From Fomitopsis serialis (taxonomy: Eukaryota; Basidiomycota; Agaricomycetes; Polyporales; Fomitopsidaceae): DNA of 24,785 bases. The stretch is from contig NW_025955492.1 in the NCBI RefSeq assembly GCF_022376445.1, positions 1 through 24,785 of the forward strand, in the 5' to 3' direction. A model generated the notes under the pieces. That model searched no databases, was not told the DNA's origin, and saw nothing but the letters and a program-made list of their open reading frames with translations. A program made the position numbers and the translations under genes. Shown piece by piece: positions 8,778 to 18,241 of the stretch. How positions within the stretch are numbered: the stretch's first letter is position 1; each line of letters opens with the position of its first letter.

Positions 8778-9478
8778 ATGCACATATTGGTGGCCGACAC
8801 GCATCTATGCTTGATTTATGCGCTGATGCAGCATCTCCGCCGTTCACATTGGTCCTGTGCTCTGATTCGGATGCCAAAGGATGCGTTCGCTATCGAGGAG
8901 TTCACACACTGCGTCTCGAAATCCAGAGCACAGACATGACTTCGCCTCGAAGGCCTGAAATCAGCGACCTCGAATTAACGATACATAGGTGCGCTGCGTA
9001 GCAAGTCAAATGTCGGAGGCCAGCATATAGTAGCTCGCGTGGACGACGTCGCACACTACGCGCGCAGAACCAAATTACGCAAGTGTAATAGGTCGCGGTA
9101 CTGGCCGCATGCAGCATCCCTAGTGGGAGGAAAGCGGAATGATAGGTCTGCATCAATGGGGTGGGAGCCTGGGCCGGGTATGCTCATGAATTGCCCAATA
9201 CGTCAGACGGCGAGGGACTTCAGCCGTCTACTCCACTTTCCGACAACGAAAGCCTTTCGAGACATCGCATTGCTTGTTACGACACTTCATTGTCCATGTC
9301 CACTCCTATGCTCCGAATTTCTCACTACCAGACAGTTCCTACGTACAGGATATACGAAGTTGCGTTGAGCGATTCGACTACAGTGTACACTGCGTGCGCC
9401 CCGTTGGGGATCACTCTGCTCGCCAGGATTCTGATGTCTCCCAGCAAGCGGAATTGCATCCCGGGCGTGATCGTTTGA
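8778..9478 (+). pseudogene. Possible broken array copy 4
   Basis: A 53-codon frame starts at 8778 with an LVADTHL stretch and a later HLRRS. This faintly resembles the LFLAD-x-x-x-(A/S) and RE(L/M)-x-RK start of intact copies. It lacks the RYLEC and FAAILD blocks and ends at 8938. A second open stretch at 9161-9478 has no recognised motif. The placement, downstream of the dispersed repeat as in array gene 1, suggests a decayed copy, but sequence support is weak and this may be plain intergenic DNA. Confidence 0.2.
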
Positions 9479-10143
9479 ACCCCGTTCCTTTGTGGCTGAT
9501 GAATGATGGATACCTAACCAGCACTCGCTCTGAATCTGAGAACTATGCAGTGGTGGTTGTACATCGCTGCGGCAAGGCGCATCTCGCCATGACTTCATAT
9601 CACAGCACAACTCACCTTTGGCTACAAGGGCCGCGTAAGAACAAATCTGATGTTCGTCGATGAGTGAGTGTATACGAGTTTGGTGTGAGATGCGCGCATT
9701 TGGAGAACCCCAGAATGCTCCGACAAAGAAAGGGCATTGCAGGTGTAAGGCTAGTATTCCAGGCAAACGCAACGGGAAACATACATATCGCGCGTCCATG
9801 ATCGTTGACTGTGTTGAAACGTGGTGATTTTCCCCGCCCGCATACATGAGCTATCGACAACGCTGTGATGTTGCTGGACGACTTGCACCACTCACGACAT
9901 AGAGCCAAGAACAGTATATAGACATACTTGTATCTTTCCTCCAGGACGTCCCGGCCTGATACACAAGTCGCACGAATGGACTCGGTGATAACCTGAGTAT
10001 CGCCATTGATGATGCTACTACGTGACTCATCTGCGAGGTGTCGTAAGGATTCGTATGCTCCGATGAAGAGAGCTTACATACTGGGATTATTTTGTTCGGT
10101 TTTCGCACCGCACTGCATAACGGAAGAGCTCAATGCATATTAG
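9479..10143. other. Gap between array copies 4 and 5
   Basis: No gene is supported. The minus-strand frames across 9287-10108 have no motifs or plausible splice structure. Confidence 0.4.
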
Positions 10144-10306
10144 TTGCCACTCGAGGCGTGTGGCTTTGAGCGCTTAACTCGCCACCAGACGCTCAAATGT
10201 GCAGCGTCCCGTCGCAGTCCATCGAAGTTGATCTTGCCACTCACCGCAGTTCGTCGCGTTCACTCCACTCATACCACCACCCTACATTCTGATCCGACAT
10301 CCAGAC

Positions 10307-11447
10307 ATGGGTGTCAACCGAATGAACGCCCTCAACCAGAGCTCGATTCAAGTTCTCACCGTCAACAACTTAGGTCTCATAATGGACGTCACGTCGAATG
10401 CCACTGCAACGGGTCAACTTGCAAAGATAGACGATCTACCACCACCGCGTATCGCCGTCTCGCCATCACTGTATGGTGCCGACGACGAGTCTCTGGAGCA
10501 GGAGGCCAGGGACATCTCAGCTACTCGCCTGAGAGCACATTTGAACATGGAAGAAGATCACTTTGTAAGTCAACCTATCTCTGGGTCCATAATCAAACGT
10601 GCACTCACGAAAATCGCCACTGAAGGGAGGTGAACGGCTCGACTACACGGACTGTGTTAGACCACACATCTACTCACCACAGCCACTCCCGCCTACGGGA
10701 GGCTGCAAGGCTATCTTGAAGGGGTATTGGGACGTTATGACCAAGGACACTTCTGGCGCTACAGCATGGAAGGTAAGCAAACGAGCCTATGCAATAAGAA
10801 TGTGTAACACTCAACATGCTCATCAGATGAGAACGACAAGGAACTTCGCTCTTGGCGGCAAATCAAGCTCCCACTGGCTGGCAAGCCGACACTTTGAGAG
10901 ACCCCACGCGTCGATAACGGGTGCATTCAGCATCGAGCCATTCAGGCCCGAGCTGACACGAACAGTGGGCAGGCCATCGAAGGACCTGATGGACGTCGGC
11001 AATTACGAGGACATGCCGACTGAACCTCCGTTCACGGTCATGCAGCAACAAGCGGCAACTGAACGCACCGAATTCAGTTCGGACTGCACAAGCAAACACG
11101 ACAGCTCACCCGTCGACTCGAAGGGATCCGGAGAATCGATCGAGTCCGTACCGAGAGACCTACAACACATCGAGGAGACATCAAGGGGTTGGTCGGGACA
11201 AGGTGGCATAGCGAAATCAAAGGCAGATAACGACTGCGGGTATCGCACTCGGTCTGCCATAGTTGACTGGCTGCGGTTGGTCAACGAGGGGAAGAGAGAA
11301 TGGTGTATCGACAGCCCCACTATCAGCGCGAGCTCGTCTGAAGGATCCTCGGACGAAAGCGAAGGATGCCGGCGATGCGCAGCCCGCTTCAAAAGCAAGA
11401 CAATGCAAACCTGGAGTGATTCTGGGAGGCTGGGGACTGGGGAATAG
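10307..11447 (+). CDS. Array gene 5: diverged array member or unrelated orphan gene, intact
   Basis: Function unknown. Exons 10307-10564, 10626-10772 and 10827-11447, with 61 and 54 nt phase 0 introns, give about 341 residues. Exon 1 is exactly 258 nt, the same as in the 3987 and 13729 genes, and ends with EDHF, comparable to MDHS in the 12024 gene. The RYLEC and FAAILD signatures are absent, so membership in the family rests on exon length, phase, orientation and position, not on strong sequence identity. The N-terminus has NNLGLIMDVTSNATATG and DDLPPPRIAV. The third exon is rich in Ser, Glu and Arg and ends with an acidic SSSEGSSDESEG run followed by basic residues. No signal peptide or membrane segment is seen. 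Confidence 0.6.
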
Positions 11448-11795
11448 CCCGTCATCAGAATGACGATCAGAAGCGAGGGTGGGATGTGGGGTGCCTTGGG
11501 GGAGGGTATCTAGGTTGGTCAGATCGGGTGCATAGCTAGAGCTCTTGGATCCTCCTTTTGACTTATTCCTCGGGCTGTCAGTTACCTTGCCCTGTAGCGA
11601 ATATATTGGCCGTTTGCGAAGAGCGATATTCTTTGAATGTTCCATAGGGGCCTGAGCGACATACTGTTCCGAACTGGGGTTATACTGGCACTTCGTTCAG
11701 CATAAGTACGCCGTACGCGCTCGCTCAACAGCGCATCGAAGATTACGCGTCCGAGTTGACTCGGACAGGCGCTCACCGACGCGTCGAGCTTCAGC
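11448..11795. other. Gap between genes 5 and 6
   Basis: No coding sequence is supported. The 11217-11645 minus frame is mostly the shadow of gene 5. Confidence 0.4.
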
Positions 11796-11816
11796 CACTA
11801 GCGCGTAAGCGCCTGC
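11796..11816 (+). promoter_or_regulatory. Leader element of array gene 6
   Basis: CTAGCGCGTAAGCGCCTGCC resembles CGCGTAAGCGCC at 7037 and CGCGTAGGCGCC at 16449, which occupy the same place in other array units. It lies about 220 nt upstream of the ATG at 12024. A regulatory role is inferred only from conservation. Confidence 0.35.
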
Positions 11817-12023
11817 CACACAAAGGAAGCGCGAGGTTCATCTCGAACTCTCTTGTTCACGTCCCACGACAGTGCCCCGCCCTCATACGACCCTATATCG
11901 GGAAAGCACAAATCAACAAGCATAAAACACATATCGCTTGTCGGACAAACGTACGTGTATCGATCCTGGCCTCCTCCATTCGCGCGAGGCGGCTGTTTGA
12001 CTTGTGGCCACAGCGATATAACG

Positions 12024-13332
12024 ATGTTGGAACTGCCCGACACGCATCTACACTCGCATGGCTGCCGAGGTACCACAGCAGAGGACCTGCTCAACGATCT
12101 TAGGCGGGGACGTCGCGGCCCAAAACGCTGCCAGCCGCTGTTCTTTGCCGAGCCACTGCCATCCAAGGGCCGCGAGAGCTTTGCTAATATACTCGACAAG
12201 GAGTGGGAGCTGTGGCGAGGTGAGGTGTGCCTTGCAAACACGAGACAAAAGACGGTCGCAATGGATCACTCAGTGAGTCAACTAACAGGGAACCGTCATC
12301 TGTTTCATGCTCACCTATGGCGTCGCCATAACCAGGACGAGGGATGCCACTGGGTGACAGGCTCACCCCTCTATTCAGTCCCCAGACAGCCAAACCAATC
12401 AACGTCCATAGCGAGCAGCCAACGGATAGATGGTTGCCGAAGAGAACAGGTGCATCAGAACTTGAAAGCCCAAAGTAACAGCCAGGGGCCCTTGCAGCAT
12501 CGTACGGACGAGTATCTGTATCGCGAGGTCAGCCTCTAGCAGATATTCTACATATTGTTACTCACATCATCTCATAGACGGCACTAATGCAGGTCGGCCT
12601 TGGCGATGTTGAGGTCGGCTCCAGTCAGTCCGTGGCTGTTCGCCGCGAGGCACAGACGATGTATGGATGCTACCCGACAACCTCATTGTCTTCGCAGTAT
12701 TGGCCATTCACTATCATGGTATGTCTCCTCTGGTCAATGAAGCCACAGGCGAGAGCACTCATGCGTACCATGACTGCGTTTAGGCTGCGACGGCACCTTC
12801 GGAAATTCATGCTCACGTTCGTCCCGACAAGGCGTACTCGCCAACCAACTCATCTACATGTACAACCTCCTTACCGTCATCTAGCGGCTCCGAACCCGAT
12901 ACAGGCCCACAAAAGCCGACACCGGCAAACCTGCACCAGGTGCATGGATTTGAAGAATGCATGGTCATCGCGACCGAGACGGCCTCGTCGACTGGAGAGG
13001 AGGGGGAGAAGAGCTTCCGCGAGCGAAACTGCGCGGCGACAGACTTGTTGAACGTACCCCTATGCTCTCATCCTTGTGATGACGGACCTCCGCCATCACT
13101 GTTTCCACCGGAGAGCGTGGACGCAGTGCTCTCAGTCTTCCAATCTTCATCGCTGGACTCGAAGGCCGGGAGGAAGACCAACGTCGGGAAGAAAGCGAGG
13201 AGACGCGAAAGAAAGCCATGGTCGCGTCGATCCAACATGACGGAGACAAATTGCGCACAATGGAAGCCAAACGGTGTCCCGGTCATTTTGCAGCGATCTA
13301 TTCGTTTGGATGACGGGGGCAATCGATCATGA
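12024..13332 (+). CDS. Array gene 6: long divergent orphan-family protein, intact
   Basis: Clear but divergent paralogue. Exons 12024-12272, 12336-12527, 12578-12718 and 12784-13332, with introns of 63, 50 and 65 nt, all phase 0, give about 376 residues, the longest member. Exon 1 has the family block as KRCQPLFFAEPLPSKG and FANILDKEWELWRGEVCLAN, ending MDHS. The LPDTHL start replaces the usual LFLAD. Exon 3 contains SLSSQYWPFTIM. The final exon is Ser/Thr/Pro-rich (SSSGSEPDTGPQKPTP), then acidic, and ends with a very basic KARRRERKPWSRR stretch that could be a nuclear localisation signal (inference). The LAAAA-x-DA block of the shorter genes is not obvious. Confidence 0.7.
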
Positions 13333-13562
13333 GTTAGACAATGGTAACATGCTGATGCGGCGAAAACGCACCGGGTTCGATCGGACCCTGTGTTGTAGCG
13401 TACTGGGCTGGTTTTACTCTGATGTATACTCGTTCTTTAGTTGCCCTGGCTGTAAAATATACATAGACCGTGACAGACTATTGAGCTGTGCATACCAGTG
13501 GTATTGCTTATCTGTCCATGCTGCTGAAATCAGTCAAGGTATTGTGGCTTGCTTTCGCTGTG
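13333..13562. other. Gap between array genes 6 and 7
   Basis: Nothing supportable is seen. It is AT-richer than its surroundings and leads into the perfect inverted repeat at 13563. Confidence 0.4.
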
Positions 13563-13588
13563 TAGACGCCGACTGCCCAGGGCGTCTA
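13563..13588 (+). promoter_or_regulatory. Perfect inverted repeat upstream of array gene 7
   Basis: TAGACGCC and GGCGTCTA are exact reverse complements separated by 10 nt. The element lies about 165 nt upstream of the ATG at 13729 and is followed by a pyrimidine-rich leader (TCCTGTCTCTGTCGTCGCTC). A near match precedes array gene 1 at 3811. The dyad shape suggests a dimeric protein-binding site, which is inference. Confidence 0.6.
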
Positions 13589-13728
13589 TCCTGTCTCTGT
13601 CGTCGCTCGCGGTCATTTCTCTTTCATCTGCCACTCCCGCACATCGCAGCGATCTGCGTCCGCTGTCGTCAACAATGTCAAAGTCACCATCTATCCAATC
13701 GCTAGCATCGCGTACCTTATTAACATCC

Positions 13729-14415
13729 ATGTTCTCTCTTCGTCCACTTCTCGCCGACAATCCCAGTGACACATCGACGGTGGACGTCGTCAGAGAACTC
13801 TCGAAGGAGCCAAAGCCACGATACCTGGAGTGTAAACCGGCTACATTTGCGCAACCGACCCCGCGGCGTCCTCATCTCGACGGGAGAGCTGGGTTTGCGG
13901 CAATCCTGGATGGGGATTGGGACATACAGCAGGAGGACGTAATGCCTGCGAGCAAAACAAAGTCAACAATCAGTCGGGAGCATCCGGTGAGAGGACCACG
14001 ACAAACAGCTGATTGTGTTGTGCTCACCTTGCTTGTTCGAAAGACGGAATCAATCTACACAATGCGCCCGAACTCACCGGCACAGAGCACGGAGTATGAG
14101 GAGTATGAGGAAGAAAATGAGGGTAACTTGTTTTCGGTCCCGGTAAGCGTTGCTGAACCCTTATGTGTCATGGATACACAACTGATGTCTGAACAGGCTC
14201 TCGATGATGACGAAGTATATACGGTCGGCGCACCAGATGGCAGCGAGTCCGTCGTGCAAGGCCACGGAATTCCCCAGCTGGTTCAGCAAATATACGGACA
14301 CAACATCTGGGGGCTTGAGCCTCGCCACTCCGAGGAACGCACTATCGCAGAAGACCTTGCAGCTGAGACTATGCACCTAATACACATTGTGCGCATTGTG
14401 GCGGCCCGTCGCTGA
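13729..14415 (+). CDS. Array gene 7: orphan-family protein with a shortened C-terminus
   Basis: Closest in exon 1 to the 3987 gene. Exons 13729-13986, 14044-14142 and 14197-14415, with 57 and 54 nt phase 0 introns, give about 191 residues. Exon 1 is 258 nt and holds RYLECKPATFAQPTP and FAAILDGDWD. Exon 2 begins TESIYTMRPNSP, so the usual TWPP is changed, and gains an acidic EYEEYEEENEG run made by a small tandem duplication in the DNA. Exon 3 is short: it ends after ERTIAEDLAAETMHLIHIVR, before the LAAAA-x-DA block and Ser/Pro/Thr tail. The frame is otherwise open. It may be a truncated but expressed protein or an early pseudogene. An upstream in-frame ATG at 13549 is not favoured because it precedes the leader inverted repeat. 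Confidence 0.7.
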   Translation: MFSLRPLLADNPSDTSTVDVVRELSKEPKPRYLECKPATFAQPTPRRPHLDGRAGFAAILDGDWDIQQEDVMPASKTKSTISREHPVRGPRQTADCVVLTLLVRKTESIYTMRPNSPAQSTEYEEYEEENEGNLFSVPVSVAEPLCVMDTQLMSEQALDDDEVYTVGAPDGSESVVQGHGIPQLVQQIYGHNIWGLEPRHSEERTIAEDLAAETMHLIHIVRIVAARR

Positions 14416-14893
14416 TATACTGCCGGCTTGCTGATAGGGTCGCTGACGAAGACGACGGTCTGTATAGCGACCACATAGGGGTGATGGCGTGGGCTTCTCT
14501 GGCGTTGAGCACTGGGAGCGATCGTCGTTTGAATGTATCGGGGTGGGAAACCGTCTTGTAATAGTGATCAGTTGGATAAACTTCCCTTGCTGTATACCAT
14601 GCCGTACATAAGTATCACTTCGCTGGAATATTTGATGTATGAGCTATATACCTTGCTCGCATCGCAGTGCAGCTCGGTCTGTGTAGACACTCCAGCGTAA
14701 ACGCTCATGGCAGGAGGGCGCCTAATCGTCGCTCGCTCTTTGTCTTTCCCTTCATCGTCCGCCTCTCGTCATCGGAGATCTTGCGCAACTAAACGCACGA
14801 AGGGTGTCATTATCGGTCAAAGTCAATGTAAGCATGCGTCACGCACCGATGCCCGCGATGCGAGACCTTCAATTTGCTCTTCTAGACGTTGTG
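14416..14893 (+). other. Upstream region of array gene 8
   Basis: No gene is supported in 14416-14700. From about 14682, TAGACACTCCAGCGTAAACG and later AGGGCGCCTAAT are a loose version of the leader element of other copies, followed by the same pyrimidine-rich CGTCGCTCGCTCTTTGTC pattern, about 210 nt before the ATG at 14894. Confidence 0.4.
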
Positions 14894-16005
14894 ATGTTCA
14901 AGTTCTCGTTCGAACTCTTCCTCGCGGACAACCGCTATGCCACCGCAGAAGACATAGTACGCGAACTGTCGAGGAAGCCCAGGCCGCGTTATCTGGAGTG
15001 TAGGCCGCTCGTCTTTGCACATCCGACGCCTGAGCGTGAGGGGAGGGCGACCTTCGCGGCAATCCTGGACAATGAATGGGAAGTTCACCGAGGTGGCGTC
15101 CGCCTTGCAGCATCAACCACACAGCGGTCGATCAAGGCCATCAGGTCAGAGGGCAACAACAGGCTGCTGAATGATTCATGCTCACCTGAAATGCAGGTGG
15201 ACACAGGGCAATATACATCGTGGCCACCGAATCTATCGACGCAGGCGACCCTGGCATCTGACCAACCGCCTGAGTTGCAGGATCAGTCCCCGCCTGTGAG
15301 TGTTTGCCGTGACACGATATCCGACATTGATTCTACTTGACTGTAAAAGACATCCATCATAGACAATTGCGGAAATCCGACGGGGGCGCGGATCGATGCA
15401 GAGTTTGCGTGCCAAACCTACCATGCCTCCGAACTAGCACAGACGAACTACCAGGTGTCGAACGGTCTAACAAACAGGAAGTACTGGTTCCGCCGTTTCG
15501 AGAGATTAGCCATCGCACGCTACATCGCGAGCGAGACCAAGGACGACGAGATGTTCTTGCGCGACCTGCAGAATCAAGTGCTAGCTGCCGCAGCTCAAGA
15601 TGCGCAGATGGAGACGTTGTTGACCTCTGATGCCGCTCCGATGGCACCGCATACGTTCGTACCGCCTTCGCCGGGACTCCCAGAAAACCATACAACGAGT
15701 ATGGCCATGAGTTGGTCGGCCCAGGAAACGTCTCATCCACGCCCGAGTCCGGCCTCGTCAACGTCGCTGCTGAGCCCCCCGCAATCCTGGCAGCCGTCAG
15801 CGGCATCAACTCGCATGTCTGAAAGGTGTGGCGAACACATAACTGAGACGACCAAAGGCGAGGTATGCCGACATGCCTGAATCATAGGTGACTCGCAACT
15901 CCAGACTTGCTGATCGCTCCTTCGCAGCATTCTGGTCTGGGAACCACGTCTCGTCTGGCCGCGCAGACGTCCGACATCGATGGCAAGCAAGTCCGAGAAT
16001 ATTGA
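14894..16005 (+). CDS. Array gene 8: orphan-family protein with two apparent single-base deletions
   Basis: Paralogue of the 5545 gene. Exons 14894-15144, 15197-15295 and 15363-15862, possibly followed by 15928-16005; introns are 52, 67 and 65 nt. Exon 1 has LFLADNRYATAEDIVRELSR, RYLECRPLVFAHPTP and FAAILDNEWEVHRGG. Exon 2 has GQYTSWPPNLS. Exon 3 has RKYWFRRFERLAIARYIASE, FLRDLQNQVLAAAAQDAQ and the tail SPASSTSLLSPPQSW. Two frame breaks are seen. Near 15104-15110 the end of exon 1 (251 nt) needs one extra base to read TAVDQGHQ as in the other copies. In the G run at about 15379-15383, one extra G joins the start of exon 3 to the conserved block. Without the last intron the frame stops at 15880. 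The breaks may be sequencing errors. Confidence 0.7.
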
Positions 16006-16364
16006 TATCGTAAAGACAAGGTCTTCGAGGGACGCAAAGCCAGAGGTCGAGCGCGTCCGAATTGTATACCGGTTCGAGATTATGGGAGCAGGCGACTCTG
16101 GTGATTGACCGCAGTTGACGGTGGACAATGCAGGTCGAATGAGGATGTTGAATGTACGCATAGAGAGCACACATCTTATAGCAATTGGAACGAACTTTTC
16201 GCTCGAATACCCGGCCCTCGTCGAGGGGGTCCCATGCATCCGCGAGTTGCATAGTGGAAATTCTTGCCCCTTGGACCTGCACTTCGACGCGGAGTGGCAG
16301 TGCAGCCCCCCGCGAGTATGTTCCTTCCCATCCTGTCACAGCTGCGACCCGCCAACCCGGATCG
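16006..16364 (+). other. 3' flank of array gene 8
   Basis: No gene is supported. GACCGCAGTTGACGGTGGAC near 16108 and the nearby TGCAGGTCGAA resemble elements after array genes 1 (5003-5017) and 2 (6690-6700), so the 3' flank is part of the duplicated unit. Confidence 0.45.
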
Positions 16365-17082
16365 TATCCAGCACTAAAAGGTCCGGGGGTGGTATGCCGG
16401 CATCGCGCGCCGCCACTCCGCGACATCCAGCAGCTATACAGCCACAGGCGCGTAGGCGCCGGTTGAACAAACGAAGTGCCCCGTCCTCGTACCCGTCTTT
16501 CGACTTTCTTGTACTCATCGCCCGTCCACGCGCTCCATCCAGAGTCCAATTCACGCGCGAACAGTTCTAGAGCACTTCGATCAACAATCCGAAAGCTTGT
16601 GTGAAGCTTAGAAGCCTTGACGTTGGACTTACTCGGAGGTACAATCGTTCAATTCCAACCGTCGTACGCGTAGGTTAAACCATAGGATCCCGCGTCGAGG
16701 GCGCTCAAGGACTGTGACCGGCAGATCTTTTGGAAGGAAGACCGGATCCCGACATTTGTAGGGACGACAAGAGATCGTCGCGGTGAGGTAAGTGTATCAC
16801 ATATTGTAAGACATAGCGCAGCGAGCACTCATGATGATTCGGAACGCAGGTCCGGGCTATAACATGCCAGTCAACGCACATCCCAGGCTGCTTCGTAAGC
16901 CAATGAACAGCAGCACATTGAGTAAATCTGCGCTTACCTAGGATATGGCGCAGGTTGGCAGTGTTTTCGACCAAATGGGCTCATCTGAGGGGAAGGTCTA
17001 CGCCCTCTTTGATGGGCTACACGCCATACTGGTCGTGTGCGTGTCATGGGAAAACATGCAGTACAGGTATCTGAGCCAAGAT
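16365..17082 (+). pseudogene. Array copy 9: degenerate copy in duplicated block A, copy 2
   Basis: 16368-16953 corresponds to 6955-7570 (same CCAGCACTAAA and GGTCCGGGGGTGGTATGCCGG start, same leader element at 16449, same acceptor context). After the acceptor at 16953, a 129 nt open exon runs 16954-17082 and ends at a GTGAGTCG donor, as does the 126 nt exon of copy 3 at 7696. It encodes MGSSEGKVYALFDGLHAILV but no family signature. No intact first exon or third exon with the LAAAA block is found, so this is most likely a decayed copy. Confidence 0.4.
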
Positions 17083-18241
17083 GTGAGTCGATCAGTTACG
17101 GCTTGCACGTCTACACCCACATGATCGAGCACAGCAGTGCGTCACCTAACGCGCAGTCTGGGTGAAGAAACCTTCCTGCGACGGACCAGGTGTCGAAACG
17201 GGTTGCATACAAGCCATGGAGGGAAGGTCGCGGTGCGTGGCGATACGTCCTTGGGTCCGACCTCCAGCTGCTCCGAGACATGACTACTCGCGTGCAGTGC
17301 ATAGACCACCTCATGCCTGGGCGAATGACTGAGTCAGGCATGAAGCGTTCCGCACTGTGGTAGGCTTCTATGTCGGCAGTGATATCGAGTTCGACCATCA
17401 TCGCCGGTCCTAGTATGACGAGGAGGTCCTTACTACCCTCTTAGAGACATCAGTCTCGCGATGCCTCGGGCAGTTGCGGGCGGGCTGGTAGATACGGCGA
17501 TCAGACGACCGTCGTAGGATTCGAGCGGTGGCGGTGAAGACGAGATGGCTTGCAAGCCAGAGAGATGGAAATTGAGTCCTATGGCCAGATACTTCGGCCC
17601 TCAGGAAGGCGTGCGTTTGAGTGGGCTTGGGGAACGACAGGAACCATGAAACACTCTGTATGCCAGGTGCGCGATTCGATAGGTGGTGGCTTTATGACGC
17701 CGGGTGTTATCATCTACCTTTGAAATCGGTCTGGTGGAACCTATCAATTTTATGACTGTCAGTCCATGCCTGTACGCTGCCAAGGAGCCCAAAGCATACA
17801 GACCTCCTGAGGCTCGGCCCTTCGAGGAGGCATACATCGTTTCGCCTGGTATGGTCTTCGCAACGTGGATAACGACACTGTGGAGAATCCACCTAGACAA
17901 CGAAACAAGAATATGGGTAGAAGCTCAGAATAGGCCGCAGAATCGAGATGGTGGTCGTCTGAGACGGTGAACATACTGATCGCGTTGATAGGTGGCTGAA
18001 GCGGCAAGTGGGACGCGCGTCACGACTGTACAGCACCCCAATTTCTACCAACCATCTTCGTCCCAATCGACCTCGCTCAAATGTCTCGATTCACAATATG
18101 GACGCGAGAGAATGTTTCATACGGTGCCTTCGGCGGCCATTGCATACAAAGAATAATTGTCATGCGAAAATACACTGCCGATTTTTGAGGTAATGCTACA
18201 AGTTCTACACTACACTACATACACAACTGCACTTCACCTGC
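17083..18241. other. Gap between the array and isopropylmalate synthase
   Basis: No gene is supported. Frames at 17704-17970 plus and 17601-18007 minus overlap each other and have no recognised motifs. A short dispersed repeat lies at 18012-18053. The last part holds the 3' untranslated region of the minus-strand gene ending at 18242. Confidence 0.45.
18012..18053 (+). repeat. Short dispersed repeat, copy 2 (partner at 8732-8771)
   Basis: ACGCGCGTCACGACTGTACA, then GCACC and TCTACCAACCATC, match 8732-8771 apart from a few bases. It marks the right-hand edge of array-related sequence, about 190 nt before the next gene. Confidence 0.6.

Noticed and set aside
15806..16549. 247-codon minus-strand open frame
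   Set aside because: It overlaps the end of array gene 8 and the start of the duplicated block, has no motifs, and its counterpart near 6437-7006 reflects shared DNA and not a protein family.
17601..18007. Gene between the array and isopropylmalate synthase
   Set aside because: Overlapping frames on both strands, no splice chain, no motif, and no similarity to the array.
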